Assembly: GCF_023806125.1 (NCBI RefSeq)
Contig: NZ_JAMSKT010000002.1
Coordinates: forward strand, 62,001 to 126,000
Direction: 5' to 3'
DNA from: Clostridium caldaquaticum
Lineage (GTDB): Bacteria; Bacillota; Clostridia; Clostridiales; Clostridiaceae
DNA length: 64,000 nucleotides
Positions 8,993 through 18,768 of the stretch are shown piece by piece (position 1 is the stretch's first letter; each line of letters opens with the position of its first letter). The notes below the pieces were generated by a model. It was not told the DNA's origin. It did not search any database and worked only from the letters and a program-made list of their open reading frames with translations. A program made the translations under genes and the position numbers.

Positions 8993-9913
8993 ATGAAGGT
9001 AGGAATTCCTAAGGGACTTTTATATTATAAATACTATCCCTTTTTTCATATTTTTTTTACTGAGCTTGGAGCTGAAGTTGTTACATCTTCAGATACAACT
9101 AAAGAAATATTAGATGAAGGTGTTAAATGTTGTGTTGATGAAGCTTGTTTGCCTATTAAAATATTCCATGGACATGTTTCTTTATTGAAAGATAAATGTG
9201 ACATTATGGTAATACCTAGAATAATGCAGATTAGAAAAAGAGAATATATTTGTCCGAAATTTTGTGGACTTCCAGAAATGATATTAAATAGTATATCTGA
9301 TATGCCAAAGGTAATAACAGCACCTATTTATGCAACTTCACATAATAAATTAAACAGTTGGGCTAAGGAAGCAGGTAAGGAAATTACAAAAGATAAGTGG
9401 GTAATACAGAAGGCTTTTGATACTGCACTTAGAGAACAGCTCAGATTTGTAACTGGAATAAAAAATGAGAACTATAATATAAATGTTGCATTAGCAGGTC
9501 ATCCATATAATATTTATGATAGTTTTATCAATATGAATATAGTTAAGAAGCTTAATAAGCTAGGGGTTGGAGTTATAACTGAGGAATATGTTGATGATGA
9601 ATCAATAGAAGATGAAGTTAAAACACTTTATAAAAAACCATTTTGGACCTTTGCTAGAAATGCTTATGGTTTTGCTACACATTCAGTTAATAAAAAAATG
9701 ATTAATGGTATTATTTATATTTCATCTTTTGCCTGTGGTATTGATTCTGTAATAGTTGAATTAATAAAGGATAAAATAGGGGATTTTCCATTTATGATAC
9801 TTAAAGTTGATGAACATACAGGTGAAGCAGGTCTTGATACAAGAGTAGAAGCATTTGTAGATATGCTTGAAAGGAGGGTTTATATTGAAAATAACATTTC
9901 CACACATGGGTAA
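8993..9913 (+). CDS. Acyl-CoA dehydratase activase-related protein (DUF2229), first
   Basis: A 306-residue cytoplasmic protein of the DUF2229/CoA-activase-related family. The N-terminus PKGLLYYKYYPFF and the cysteine motifs VKCCVDEACLPIK (about 46-58) and CPKFCGLPE (about 87-95) are typical; the cysteines probably hold an Fe-S cluster. ATG 8993 follows TTTGGAGG; an in-frame TTG at 8981 overlaps that site. It overlaps the next gene by 29 bases and ends with an EHTGEAGLDTRVEAF motif that recurs, slightly changed, in its neighbour. Larger bacteria-wide relatives carry these modules fused to an HgdC-type ATPase; here they are separate genes. Substrate unknown. Confidence 0.85.
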   Translation: MKVGIPKGLLYYKYYPFFHIFFTELGAEVVTSSDTTKEILDEGVKCCVDEACLPIKIFHGHVSLLKDKCDIMVIPRIMQIRKREYICPKFCGLPEMILNSISDMPKVITAPIYATSHNKLNSWAKEAGKEITKDKWVIQKAFDTALREQLRFVTGIKNENYNINVALAGHPYNIYDSFINMNIVKKLNKLGVGVITEEYVDDESIEDEVKTLYKKPFWTFARNAYGFATHSVNKKMINGIIYISSFACGIDSVIVELIKDKIGDFPFMILKVDEHTGEAGLDTRVEAFVDMLERRVYIENNISTHG

Positions 9914-10982
9914 TGTATATTTAGCAGCAAAGGCTCTATTTGATGGACTAGGAATAGATTATGTTATACCTCCATCAAATAGTAAATTATCACTTGAGAT
10001 TGGTTCATTATACTCACCGGAAGAAATATGTCTGCCTTTTAAAATAATGATAGGTAATTATATTCAAGCAATTGAGCAGGGGGCAGACACAATAATACTT
10101 ACAGGGAGCTGTGGTCCTTGCAGATTTGGTGAATACTGTGAAATGCAAATGAATTTATTGAAAAAACTAGGGCATAAATTAGATTTTATTGTAATTGATG
10201 CACCTTTAGATATAGGAATTAAAGAATTATTTAAAAGAATAAACAAAATATCTTTAAACAGCTCTAAGTCTAAATATGAGCAAATAAAAGTTTTGTTCGA
10301 TTCTATAAAAATTATGAATCTGATAGATGAAATAGAAGCAGCAGCACATTATCTTGCCGGCTATGAAAAGTCAAAAGGTCAGTTTAAAAAAATTTTAAGC
10401 TGCTTAAGGAGAGATGTTTTAAATTCCAGTAGTCCTAAAGAGATGATTAGACTGCTGTTAGATTATAAAAATAAAATAAAAAATATAACAATAGATTCAA
10501 ATAGAAATCCAATTAAAATCGCAATAATAGGTGAAATATATACTATAATTGAACCATTTTCTAATTTATATATAGAAGATAAGCTCATGGATTATGGAGT
10601 TTCAACTAAAAGAAGACTTACACCTAGCTGGTGGGTGAAAAATACTGCATTAATTCCAACAAAACTAAATTCACTTGACATTAAAAGAGGGTCTAAAGAA
10701 TATCTTTCATTTGGCATCGGCGGTCATGCAAGAGAATGTGTAGGAGAGGCAGTGTTGGCATATAATGAAGGTTTTGATGGAGCTATTCAAATATTTCCTA
10801 TGGGTTGTATGCCTGAAATTGTTTCAAAAGCAATTCTGCCAAAAATATCAAAGGACAAGGATTTTCCAATAATGTCTCTTGTTGTAGATGAAATGACTGG
10901 AGAAGCAGGTTATGTTACTAGAATAGAAGCATTTATAGACTTACTTGAAAGGAGAAGAAATAATGTATTATCTAGGTGTTGA
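9885..10982 (+). CDS. Acyl-CoA dehydratase activase-related protein (DUF2229), second
   Basis: A 365-residue protein of the same superfamily as its upstream neighbour. The N-terminus TFPHMGNVYLAAKALFDGLG and the motifs YSPEEICLPFKIMIGNY (about 46-62) and GSCGPCRFGEYCEM (about 77-90) give five conserved cysteines likely to bind an Fe-S cluster; a second cysteine site, GCMPEI, follows near 310, and the end is EMTGEAGYVTRIEAF. The start is TTG 9885 behind AAAGGAGGG, overlapping the previous gene. Its end overlaps the activase gene start by 20 bases, so the three genes should be translated together. Related to the BcrB/HgdA-like fold; no dehydratase genes are nearby. Confidence 0.83.
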   Translation: MKITFPHMGNVYLAAKALFDGLGIDYVIPPSNSKLSLEIGSLYSPEEICLPFKIMIGNYIQAIEQGADTIILTGSCGPCRFGEYCEMQMNLLKKLGHKLDFIVIDAPLDIGIKELFKRINKISLNSSKSKYEQIKVLFDSIKIMNLIDEIEAAAHYLAGYEKSKGQFKKILSCLRRDVLNSSSPKEMIRLLLDYKNKIKNITIDSNRNPIKIAIIGEIYTIIEPFSNLYIEDKLMDYGVSTKRRLTPSWWVKNTALIPTKLNSLDIKRGSKEYLSFGIGGHARECVGEAVLAYNEGFDGAIQIFPMGCMPEIVSKAILPKISKDKDFPIMSLVVDEMTGEAGYVTRIEAFIDLLERRRNNVLSRC

Positions 10983-11919
10983 TGTAGGTTCAGTTAGTAC
11001 TGATCTTGTTCTATTAGACAGCAAAATGAATGTAGTTGAAAAATTATATTTAAGAACAAAAGGTAGACCTATAAAAGCAATACAAGAAGGTTTTAAAATT
11101 TTAAAAAGCAAATATGATGGAGTAAAAATAGGTGCTGCTGGTACTACAGGAAGCGGCAGACATATAGCATCAACTCTGATTGGCGGTGATGCAGTGAAAA
11201 ATGAGATAACGGCTCATGCAGTTGCTGCTCTTGAAATTGACAAAGATGTTAGAACTATTATTGAAATTGGAGGGCAGGATTCTAAAATTATAGTTCTAAA
11301 TAATGGAGTTGTTACGGATTTTGCAATGAATACAGTATGTGCAGCTGGTACAGGATCTTTTCTTGACAGGCAGGCAGAAAGGCTTGATATTCCAATTGAA
11401 CAATTTGGTGATTATGCTTTAAAGTCTAATACTCCTGTTAGAATTGCTGGACGATGTGCAGTTTTTGCTGAATCTGATATGATACATAAGCAGCAGCTTG
11501 GATATAATGAAGCAGACATCATTAGAGGACTTTGTGATGCTCTAGTTAGAAATTATCTTAATAATATTGGTAAGGGCAAGGAGATTGTGCCTAAGGTCTT
11601 CTTCCAAGGTGGAGTTGCTGCAAATAAGGGTATGAAGGCAGCTTTTGAAAATGCTTTGGGGTTTGAAGTTGTAGTCCCGGAGCATTACAATATGATGGGA
11701 GCTATAGGTGCTGCAATTATTGCAAGAACTGCAGCAGAAAGGGCAGGAAAAACAAATTTCAAAGGATTGAGCCTTGCTGATAGTAATTTTGTTTCTAAAA
11801 GTTTTGAATGTGAAGATTGTCCAAACAAGTGTGAGGTTGTAAAGATTCATGAAAATGAAAATGCAATTGGATGCTTTGGTGATAGATGCGGTAAATGGAG
11901 CAGTAAAATTGCTATTTAA
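10963..11919 (+). CDS. HgdC/BcrAD-type ATPase (2-hydroxyacyl-CoA dehydratase activase family)
   Basis: An ASKHA-fold ATPase that in known systems drives one electron from a [4Fe-4S] cluster into a dehydratase or reductase partner. Motifs: GVDVGSVSTDLVL (5-17), IEIGGQDSK near 102-110, the cluster cysteines in NTVCAAGTGSFL and AGRCAVFAESDM, and FFQGGVAANKG near 210. It is about 318 residues, longer than HgdC (around 260) because of a C-terminal cysteine-rich tail, CEDCPNKCEV...GCFGDRCGKW, which could hold another metal centre. ATG 10963 has GGAGAAG before it. The partners are probably the two DUF2229 genes upstream. Physiological substrate unknown. Confidence 0.87.
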   Translation: MYYLGVDVGSVSTDLVLLDSKMNVVEKLYLRTKGRPIKAIQEGFKILKSKYDGVKIGAAGTTGSGRHIASTLIGGDAVKNEITAHAVAALEIDKDVRTIIEIGGQDSKIIVLNNGVVTDFAMNTVCAAGTGSFLDRQAERLDIPIEQFGDYALKSNTPVRIAGRCAVFAESDMIHKQQLGYNEADIIRGLCDALVRNYLNNIGKGKEIVPKVFFQGGVAANKGMKAAFENALGFEVVVPEHYNMMGAIGAAIIARTAAERAGKTNFKGLSLADSNFVSKSFECEDCPNKCEVVKIHENENAIGCFGDRCGKWSSKIAI

Positions 11920-11931
11920 TGAGGTTTATTT

Positions 11932-11938
11932 TGTCGAA
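11932..11938 (+). promoter_or_regulatory. Possible Spo0A box
   Basis: TGTCGAA, an exact match to the core Spo0A-binding heptamer, lies upstream of the promoter-like sequence at 11976. A 7-base match can occur by chance. Confidence 0.3.
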
Positions 11939-11975
11939 TTAAATTATTGAAAAAGGACAAAAAATGTCATATTTT

Positions 11976-12004
11976 TTGAAGGATTTTATAAAAAGTTATA
12001 GAAT
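11976..12004 (+). promoter_or_regulatory. Candidate sigma-A promoter
   Basis: TTGAAG (11976-11981), 17-base spacer, TAGAAT (11999-12004), ahead of the zinc-ribbon gene. Confidence 0.4.
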
Positions 12005-12043
12005 TATTAAATATAAGTAATGAAAACTGAGGAGGTGAGAAGG

Positions 12044-12388
12044 GTGCTGCTTAATACAGAAGTAAGCATTGCCTTAAAAAATCTCTATGGACAATATGAA
12101 ATAAAGGAATTTTCATTGTTTGAATTAGATAAAGTAAGTAGTAGCTTTCCTGAACTTGATATAAAATTTAATAGAAACAAAGAAGTAAATTTTAAATTAA
12201 AATGTCCACTGTGTGGAGAATACCATTATTATAGTTATAATATAAATGAGTTTATAAAAAGAGATATGTTTATAGGCGGTTGCGAAGTATTAGGAATGCC
12301 TTTATTTTTTATTGGTAATGGGCATAAGGTTCATCAAAGGATAAATAAATTTAATCAGTTTAACAAAAGAGTTTATGCTATGATATAG
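12044..12388 (+). CDS. Hypothetical protein with a [10 protein letters not shown] zinc-ribbon-like motif
   Basis: A 114-residue protein I do not recognise. It carries one C-x2-C pair inside [16 protein letters not shown] (about residues 48-63), a later GGC near 79 and several histidines (NGHKVHQRI near 95), so metal binding is plausible. The GTG at 12044 is preferred: AGGAGGTGA at 12030-12038 is correctly spaced from it, while ATG 12020 lies upstream of that site and has none. It is a single-gene unit between the activase cluster and rho, with its own promoter-like sequence, a nearby Spo0A-type heptamer, and a terminator. Confidence 0.75.
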   Translation: MLLNTEVSIALKNLYGQYEIKEFSLFELDKVSSSFPELDIKFNRNKEVNFKLKCPLCGEYHYYSYNINEFIKRDMFIGGCEVLGMPLFFIGNGHKVHQRINKFNQFNKRVYAMI

Positions 12389-12416
12389 GAGTGGAGATGA
12401 TTTTCACTCTTTTTTC
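12388..12416 (+). terminator. Terminator after the zinc-ribbon gene
   Basis: A 7-bp stem (12389-12395 with 12403-12409, one G-U) followed by TTTTTT. Confidence 0.7.
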
Positions 12417-12567
12417 ATGTTTTTTAATTATAAATAGTATTTTTCTAGAAATTATATGGATTAAAAATATAAAATAGTATATAATTTATAAATATAACCT
12501 TTCAGTTAATCTCCCTATAAAATTCCCTAAGATTTTATATACAAATGAATATTTGGAGGTGCATTGT

Positions 12568-14052
12568 TTGCCAAACAAGGATTTTGAAAATATGACTCTG
12601 GTTGAGCTTAGAGAAGTAGCAAAGGAACTAGGAGTAAAAAATATATCTAAGTTTAAAAAAGCTGAATTAATTGAAGAAATAAGAAAGATATCTCCAGCTT
12701 CTATAGAGAAAGATGGTATTGTTTTAAGAGAAAAGATTACTCCCAAAAAAGAAGTTGAAGTAGTTAATGAGGAGTCTGTTTCTAATATACAAAAGGAAGA
12801 AGTAAAGCCTATAAGTTCTTTTATAGAAACAAAGATTGAAGTTCAGGAAGAAAGACCATCTATCGAGGAAAAAAGAGAACGGCTTAAAGAAATGATTAGC
12901 GAATCTGATACAGCTAAAGGTGTATTGGAAGTTATAGAAAACAATTTTGGTTTTTTAAGAGGAGAAAATTACTTATCAGGTCCAAGTGATATTTATGTTT
13001 CGCCATCTCAAATAAGAAGGTTCAATTTAAGAACTGGGGACATGGTTGAAGGAAAGGTTAGAATACCTAAAGAAGGCGAGAAGTTTAAAGCATTATTATA
13101 TGTGCAGTCTATAAATGGTGAAAATCCAGAAAGAGCAGTTGGAAGAAAGCGTTTTGAGACACTAACACCAATTTATCCAGATGAAAGATTAAAACTTGAA
13201 ACAAGTTCTTTAGATTTATCTTCTAGGCTTATGGACATAATCTCACCTATAGGAAAAGGTCAAAGAGGAATCATAGTGGCACCGCCTAAGGCAGGTAAAA
13301 CAACCCTTCTTAAAAAAGTTGCAAATAGCATAGCAAAAAATCATCCAGAGGTTAAGCTAATAGTGCTGTTAATAGATGAAAGGCCTGAAGAAGTTACTGA
13401 TATGCAGCGTTCTATCCAAGGAGAAGTTATATATTCCACTTTTGACGAGGAACCAGAGCATCATGCAAAAGTTTCGGAAATGGTGCTTGAAAGAGCTAAA
13501 AGGATGGTTGAACAGGGGCAGGATGTAGTTATACTTTTAGACAGCCTGACAAGACTTTCAAGAGCTTATAATTTAACAATAACCCCTACAGGAAGAACAC
13601 TTTCTGGAGGACTTGATCCAGGAGCACTAATAAACCCTAAAAAATTCTTTGGAGCTGCAAGAAACATAGAAGAAGGTGGAAGTCTTACTATTCTTGCTAC
13701 TGCACTTATAGAAACAGGAAGCAGAATGGACGACATGGTTTTTGAAGAATTCAAGGGAACAGGAAATATGGAAGTGCATTTAGATAGAAAGCTTCAGGAA
13801 AGAAGAATATTCCCAGCTATTGATATTTACAAATCAGGTACCAGAAGAGAAGATTTACTTTTAACTCAAAAAGAGCAGGAGGTTGCCTTTAATATCAGAA
13901 AGATTATGTATAGGGAAAATAACGCTGATGCAGTGACAGAAAAGCTTATTGCACTTATGTCAAAGACTAAAAGCAACGAAGAATTTCTTGAAATGTTTAC
14001 AAAGCTTGATGTTTTAAATAAGGATAATGTAAAAGAAAAATGGGAAAGATAA
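12568..14052 (+). CDS. rho: Transcription termination factor Rho
   Basis: Hexameric RNA helicase that ends transcription. The 494-residue protein has a Rho_N/SAP-like segment ([16 protein letters not shown], about 11-26), a charged linker to about 100, a cold-shock RNA-binding domain (NFGFLR at about 127), then the RecA-like ATPase with Walker [13 protein letters not shown] near 240 and the Q/R loops. The start is TTG 12568 behind TTGGAGGTGC; the TTG at 12553 is inside that site. It is convergent with rpmE, and the terminator stem overlaps the rho stop codon. Confidence 0.96.
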   Translation: MPNKDFENMTLVELREVAKELGVKNISKFKKAELIEEIRKISPASIEKDGIVLREKITPKKEVEVVNEESVSNIQKEEVKPISSFIETKIEVQEERPSIEEKRERLKEMISESDTAKGVLEVIENNFGFLRGENYLSGPSDIYVSPSQIRRFNLRTGDMVEGKVRIPKEGEKFKALLYVQSINGENPERAVGRKRFETLTPIYPDERLKLETSSLDLSSRLMDIISPIGKGQRGIIVAPPKAGKTTLLKKVANSIAKNHPEVKLIVLLIDERPEEVTDMQRSIQGEVIYSTFDEEPEHHAKVSEMVLERAKRMVEQGQDVVILLDSLTRLSRAYNLTITPTGRTLSGGLDPGALINPKKFFGAARNIEEGGSLTILATALIETGSRMDDMVFEEFKGTGNMEVHLDRKLQERRIFPAIDIYKSGTRREDLLLTQKEQEVAFNIRKIMYRENNADAVTEKLIALMSKTKSNEEFLEMFTKLDVLNKDNVKEKWER

Positions 14053-14075
14053 TATCTTTCCCATTGACTTTTTTA
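14040..14075. terminator. Bidirectional terminator between rho and rpmE
   Basis: An 11-bp perfect stem (14040-14050 with 14054-14064) has T-runs on both strands and overlaps the rho stop, so it can serve both convergent genes. Confidence 0.88.
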
Positions 14076-14282
14076 TTCTTCTGTCATGTTGAACTTCTTT
14101 CTGAACTTTTCAACTCTTCCGCCAACATCAACTATCTTTTGACGGCCAGTGAAGAATGGGTGGCATTTAGAGCATATTTCTACTTTTAGTTCTTTTTTAA
14201 CAGAACCAGTTGTAAAAGTATTTCCACATGCACACTTAACCACTGCATCGTGGTTGTAATTTGGATGTATGCCTTCTCTCAT
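14073..14282 (-). CDS. rpmE: Ribosomal protein L31, zinc-binding type
   Basis: A 69-residue large-subunit protein beginning [12 protein letters not shown]. The zinc ligands are visible as CAC (about 15-17) and CSKC (about 36-39), marking the zinc-containing paralog rather than the zinc-independent one made under starvation. The start at 14282 follows GAGGTGA; the longer upstream frame is not supported by family length. It lies opposite rho, the usual position in Firmicutes. Confidence 0.96.
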   Translation of the reverse strand: MREGIHPNYNHDAVVKCACGNTFTTGSVKKELKVEICSKCHPFFTGRQKIVDVGGRVEKFRKKFNMTEE

Positions 14283-14467
14283 TTTTTTCACCTCTTTCGA
14301 TTCTGAATATGTATCCATATTCTCAACTAGATAATTATAACATAAGCTTTTGTTTTAAGTCAATATATAAGAAAATTGGAGTTTTATAGGATAAATATTT
14401 TTCTTTAATATATTCTTTATGTTTGATAAAATATATTTATGCATTTTATTTAAAAGGAGCAGAATAA

Positions 14468-15073
14468 ATGAGTAAATTATATTTTAGATATGGTGCTATG
14501 AATTGTGGAAAATCAACAAACCTTCTTCAAGTTGCACATAATTACGAAGAAAGAGGCATGAAGGTAATTATAATTAAACCAAGGACGGATACAAAGGGTG
14601 GGAATAAAGTTGTATCGAGACTTGGAGTAACTAGGAAAGCAGATCTTATAATAAATGATGATGAGAATATATACAAGGAAGTAGAAAAATGGATTGATAT
14701 AAATGGGAAAATAGATTGTATTCTTGTTGATGAAGTGCAATTTTTTAAGAGCAAACATATAGATGAACTTTTTGAAATTGCTGTTTTGATGGATATTCCT
14801 GTAATATGCTACGGACTTCGGACAGACTTTCAGATGAAGGGTTTTGAGGGGAGTTCCAGATTACTTCTTTTAGCTCACAGCATTGAAGAACTTAAAAATA
14901 TATGTAAATGTGGCAAAAAGGCTCTTTTAAATGGAAGAATGGTTAATGGCAAGTTTGTATTTGAAGGAAAACAAATAGCTATTGATAAGGAAGATAATAT
15001 AGAGTATCAAGCTCTTTGTCCTAAATGTTATTTAAAGTTTAAAAAAGAATATGAAAAAAATATTATGTCATAG
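14468..15073 (+). CDS. tdk: Thymidine kinase (type II)
   Basis: Phosphorylates thymidine for pyrimidine salvage; cytoplasmic homotetramer in this family. The 201 residues include the P-loop GAMNCGKST (about 8-16), the metal site VDEVQFF (about 91-97), and a zinc lasso with CKCGKKA (about 146-152) and CPKC (about 183-186). An AAAAGGAGC ribosome site precedes the ATG. The gene begins a run with yqhQ, prmC and prfA in the same direction, 27 bases ahead of yqhQ. Confidence 0.96.
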   Translation: MSKLYFRYGAMNCGKSTNLLQVAHNYEERGMKVIIIKPRTDTKGGNKVVSRLGVTRKADLIINDDENIYKEVEKWIDINGKIDCILVDEVQFFKSKHIDELFEIAVLMDIPVICYGLRTDFQMKGFEGSSRLLLLAHSIEELKNICKCGKKALLNGRMVNGKFVFEGKQIAIDKEDNIEYQALCPKCYLKFKKEYEKNIMS

Positions 15074-15100
15074 TAAAATAATTAATTGAGAGGTAAGTAT

Positions 15101-16057
15101 ATGAATAAGAAAGTTAATGTTGGGGGACAGGCCGTAATTGAAGGGGTAATGATGAGAGGAAATTGCGGTATTGCTACTGCTATTAGAACTTCAAATGGAG
15201 AAATAGTTATAGATAAAAAAGAATTTATTCCCTATACAAAAAAATATAAAATTTTAGGTTTGCCTGTTATTAGAGGTTTTGTTTCTCTTATGGAATCTTT
15301 GGTAGTGGGAATAAAAACGCTGAATTATTCTGCTGAATTTTTTGATGATGGTGAGGAAAGTTCAAAGTTTGACAAGTGGTTTGAAGAAAAGTTTAAAGAT
15401 AAAAGCAATGATGTAATAGCAGGAATATCGCTTTTAGTGTCGCTAGCTTTTACGATACTGCTGTTTTTTTTACTACCTACTTTCGCAGCTAATTTTTTCA
15501 AGAAAGCTTTACAGGTAAACGCTGTATTGCTTAATATAATTGAGGGTATAATAAGAGTCAGCATATTTTTGCTTTACATTTATTTCGTAAGCAAAATGGA
15601 AGATATAAAAAGAGTTTTTCAGTATCATGGAGCGGAGCATAAGACTATATTTTGTTACGAAAATGATGTTGAACTTACTGCTGAAAATGCAAAGAAGTTT
15701 GGAAGACTTCACCCTAGATGTGGAACGAATTTTATATTTTTGGTTATGATTATAAGTATTATTCTTTTTTCTCTTACAGGTTGGAATTCATTGCTGGAGA
15801 GAATTTTATACAGGATTATACTGCTTCCCGTAGTTTCAGGTATTACTTACGAAATGATAAAATGGATGGGAAAAAGTAATAGTAAATTATCTAAGTTTCT
15901 ATCTTATCCAGGGCTTATGCTTCAAAAGCTTACTACAAAGGAACCAGATTTAAGTCAATTAGAGGTGGCAATTGCTGCATTAAAAGCTGCGGAAGGAATA
16001 GAGGATAAAGAAGAAAAAATGGAGGAAGAAGTTGAAGGTACAGGAGCTGTTATCTAA
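15101..16057 (+). CDS. yqhQ: DUF1385 membrane protein YqhQ
   Basis: A 318-residue membrane protein of the YqhQ/DUF1385 family, role unknown. The family N-terminus VGGQAVIEGVMMRG is at 6-19; a cluster of membrane segments lies about 100-165 and 205-260; the soluble signature YHGAEHKTIFCYE is near 175-187 and GRLHPRCGTNF near 202-212. ATG 15101 follows GAGAGGTAAG. The prmC start lies inside its last codons, an overlap of 26 bases, so expression is linked. Confidence 0.9.
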   Translation: MNKKVNVGGQAVIEGVMMRGNCGIATAIRTSNGEIVIDKKEFIPYTKKYKILGLPVIRGFVSLMESLVVGIKTLNYSAEFFDDGEESSKFDKWFEEKFKDKSNDVIAGISLLVSLAFTILLFFLLPTFAANFFKKALQVNAVLLNIIEGIIRVSIFLLYIYFVSKMEDIKRVFQYHGAEHKTIFCYENDVELTAENAKKFGRLHPRCGTNFIFLVMIISIILFSLTGWNSLLERILYRIILLPVVSGITYEMIKWMGKSNSKLSKFLSYPGLMLQKLTTKEPDLSQLEVAIAALKAAEGIEDKEEKMEEEVEGTGAVI

Positions 16058-16883
16058 AGGTTATGAAATTTTAAAAATAAATAATATAGAAAGCTACATG
16101 CTTGATTGCCAGCTGATTTTAGGGCATGTTTTAAACTTAGATAGAATGTCTATAATTATTAATAAAGATATGGAGATTCATGAAGATAAGGTTAAAGAAT
16201 ATTTTGGGTTAATTGAGAAAAGAAAAAATAAAATGCCTTTAAAATATATACTGAAAAAGTGTGAGTTTATGGGAATAGACTTTTTTGTAAAAGAAGGTGT
16301 TTTAATACCTAGGCCTGATACAGAAATTTTAGTAGAAGAGGCTTTGAAGGAAATAAGGTCTAAAAAATTTTCTAGAATTTGCGATGTGTGCTGTGGTAGT
16401 GGTGCAATAGGACTTTCAATTGCTAAAATCTTAAATTATGTAAATGTGGATTGTGTAGATATTTCTGACGAAGCCTTAAGTGTTACTTTACAAAATATTA
16501 AATTTCTATCCTTAGAAGATAGAGTGCGTTTTATAAAGAGTGATTTGCTAGCGTATGCTTTGGAAGAAAATTTAAGTTATGATATTATAGTATCAAATCC
16601 TCCATATATAAAAACAGAGGTAATACCTACTTTGATGGAGGATGTAAAAGATTATGAGCCTTATATCGCACTATGGGGCGGAGAGGATGGTCTGGATTTT
16701 TACAGAAAAATTACAGAGCAGAGCATAAAGGTTTTGAAAGCTGGAGGTGTGCTGGCTTATGAAATAGGATATGACCAAGGAGAAGAGGTTAAGGCTATAC
16801 TTTTGGAGTATGGGTATACTGATATAAGAGTTGTAAAAGATTTAGCAGGATTGGATAGAACAGTTTTAGGTTATAAAAAATAA
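16032..16883 (+). CDS. prmC: Peptide chain release factor N5-glutamine methyltransferase
   Basis: Methylates the glutamine of the GGQ motif in RF1 and RF2. The 283-residue enzyme has the SAM-binding motif [13 protein letters not shown] (about 117-129) and the catalytic NPPY at 189-192. TTG 16032 is the start, with GGAGGAAG before it inside yqhQ. The substrate gene prfA lies directly downstream and prfB is also in this window. Confidence 0.94.
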   Translation: MKVQELLSKGYEILKINNIESYMLDCQLILGHVLNLDRMSIIINKDMEIHEDKVKEYFGLIEKRKNKMPLKYILKKCEFMGIDFFVKEGVLIPRPDTEILVEEALKEIRSKKFSRICDVCCGSGAIGLSIAKILNYVNVDCVDISDEALSVTLQNIKFLSLEDRVRFIKSDLLAYALEENLSYDIIVSNPPYIKTEVIPTLMEDVKDYEPYIALWGGEDGLDFYRKITEQSIKVLKAGGVLAYEIGYDQGEEVKAILLEYGYTDIRVVKDLAGLDRTVLGYKK

Positions 16884-16890
16884 AAAAATC

Positions 16891-16919
16891 TTCGCAATTA
16901 TTATTTCCTATGTTATAAT
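16891..16919 (+). promoter_or_regulatory. Sigma-A promoter of prfA
   Basis: TTCGCA (16891-16896), 17-base spacer, extended -10 TGTTATAAT (16911-16919). Confidence 0.65.
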
Positions 16920-16956
16920 AGTTAATTGTGAAAATAAAATATGGAGTGATTATATA

Positions 16957-18033
16957 ATGTTAGATCGTCTTAATTTTATAGAAAATAAATATGAAGAGCT
17001 TTCAAGAAAAATAAGTGACCCTTCAGTAATGGCAGACCAAAAGGAATGGCAAAGACTCTGCAAGGAACATGCAGATTTAGAGATAATTGTAAACAAATAT
17101 AGAGAATACAGAAAAACAGTTGAAGATATTGAAGCCAATAAGGAAATGTTAAATGAAGATATTGAAAAAGAATTAAAGGAAATGGCTCAGGAAGAAATAA
17201 AAGAACTTACTGAGAAGGCTGAAGAATTAAAAAAAGAACTTAGAATACTTCTTCTTCCAAAGGATCCAAATGATGATAAGAACGTATTTATAGAAATAAG
17301 GGGAGGAGCTGGCGGAGAGGAAGCAGCTTTATTTGCAGCTAATCTATTTAGAATGTATACAAGATATGCAGAACGCCACAGATGGAGAGTAGAGCTTATG
17401 AGTTTAAATGAAACTGACATCGGAGGCGTAAAAGAAGTTGTTTTTATGGTTCGTGGGCAAGGGGCTTACAGTAAGCTGAAATATGAAAGTGGAGTGCATA
17501 GAGTTCAAAGAGTACCTGACACTGAATCAAGCGGAAGAATTCATACTTCAACGGCTACAGTAGCTGTGCTTCCGGAAGTTGATGAAGTTGAAGTAAACAT
17601 AAATCCAAATGATTTACGAATAGACGTTTTCCGTTCATCAGGACATGGTGGACAGAGCGTTAATACTACAGATTCTGCTGTAAGAATAACGCATATTCCA
17701 ACAGGTATAGTAGTTTCCTGTCAGGACGAAAAATCACAGCTTAAAAATAAAGAAAAAGCTATGAAAGTATTAGCTTCAAGGCTTTATGAAATTGCTGAAG
17801 CTGAAAGGAATGCTGGTATAGCTGAGGAAAGAAAAAGTCAGGTGGGTACAGGAGATAGAAGCGAAAGAATCAGAACCTATAACTATCCTCAAGGAAGAGT
17901 TTCTGACCATAGAATAGGACTTACACTATACAAGCTGGATGCCTTTATGGATGGAGATATTGATGAAATGATAGATGCTCTCATTACTGAAGATCAAGCT
18001 AAAAAGATGGAGGCAATGGGAAATAACCAGTAA
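16957..18033 (+). CDS. prfA: Peptide chain release factor 1
   Basis: Reads UAA and UAG and triggers peptide release. The 358-residue protein carries the RF1-type codon-recognition stretch [13 protein letters not shown] (P-x-T) near 187 and the catalytic GGQ at 231-233 in [10 protein letters not shown]. The ATG has GGAGTGAT upstream and its own promoter. PrmC, which methylates GGQ, is encoded immediately upstream. Confidence 0.97.
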   Translation: MLDRLNFIENKYEELSRKISDPSVMADQKEWQRLCKEHADLEIIVNKYREYRKTVEDIEANKEMLNEDIEKELKEMAQEEIKELTEKAEELKKELRILLLPKDPNDDKNVFIEIRGGAGGEEAALFAANLFRMYTRYAERHRWRVELMSLNETDIGGVKEVVFMVRGQGAYSKLKYESGVHRVQRVPDTESSGRIHTSTATVAVLPEVDEVEVNINPNDLRIDVFRSSGHGGQSVNTTDSAVRITHIPTGIVVSCQDEKSQLKNKEKAMKVLASRLYEIAEAERNAGIAEERKSQVGTGDRSERIRTYNYPQGRVSDHRIGLTLYKLDAFMDGDIDEMIDALITEDQAKKMEAMGNNQ

Positions 18034-18060
18034 TTCATAAATATTTCGAGGTGCGATTAT

Positions 18061-18636
18061 ATGAATATTGATAAAGCTATAAGAAAGCAAGATAAGTCTC
18101 ATAAAAGGTTTCTGCTTTTCTTGAGCTTTATTTTTTTTGTACTCCCCTTAGCTTTAGTTATTTCAGGAAGGTTCGATATTTTCTTTTTAGTATATTTATT
18201 CTTAATTGAGTCTTTAGTATTAATTGCTGTGTTAGTTACTATAAACAGTAATTACTTAAGTTATAATATGGAAAAGTATAAATTAAAGATTAAATTAAGA
18301 AGGTTTGGAGATGAGATTAGCATAGCCTGTGATAAAGTTATTTTTGTTCATGTAGAGGGAGAAGGATCTGATATAAATATAATTTTAATAACTAGTTCAA
18401 AGTTTAGAAGCAAGAATATAAGAGTAATAGATGAAAGTTTAATGAAGAAGTATCCATATTTAGCTCATCAATATTATAGAATAAAAAAACATTATCCAGA
18501 GAATAATTATTTTTATATTACAATTAACAAAGGAGGTTTTCATAAATATAGGCTTTTGGATTTAATATATAGAAACTGTCTTCTTGCACAATATAGTGAG
18601 GAAGCAATTAATAAAATAAAGGAATATAGGAATTGA
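18061..18636 (+). CDS. Hypothetical membrane protein
   Basis: A 191-residue protein I cannot place in a named family. Two hydrophobic segments at about residues 18-38 and 42-62 anchor it; the rest (65-191) is a basic soluble domain with many tyrosines, lysines and arginines. A GAGGTG ribosome site precedes the ATG. It follows prfA by 27 bases and is probably read from the same message, ending at a weak hairpin. Confidence 0.75.
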   Translation: MNIDKAIRKQDKSHKRFLLFLSFIFFVLPLALVISGRFDIFFLVYLFLIESLVLIAVLVTINSNYLSYNMEKYKLKIKLRRFGDEISIACDKVIFVHVEGEGSDINIILITSSKFRSKNIRVIDESLMKKYPYLAHQYYRIKKHYPENNYFYITINKGGFHKYRLLDLIYRNCLLAQYSEEAINKIKEYRN

Positions 18637-18704
18637 TAAATTATTCGTTATTAGTTCTTCACTCTTAATTTTGAAAATAAAATGTATAGTGATAGGTAGT
18701 TTTA

Positions 18705-18740
18705 AAAATATCTAGTAAAAATTATAGATATTTTATTAGT
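18705..18740 (+). terminator. Weak hairpin, possible terminator
   Basis: A 10-bp A/T-only stem (18705-18714 with 18725-18734) followed by a T-containing tail. Confidence 0.35.
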
Positions 18741-18768
18741 GAACTTATAAAATAGGAGTGATGAATTA

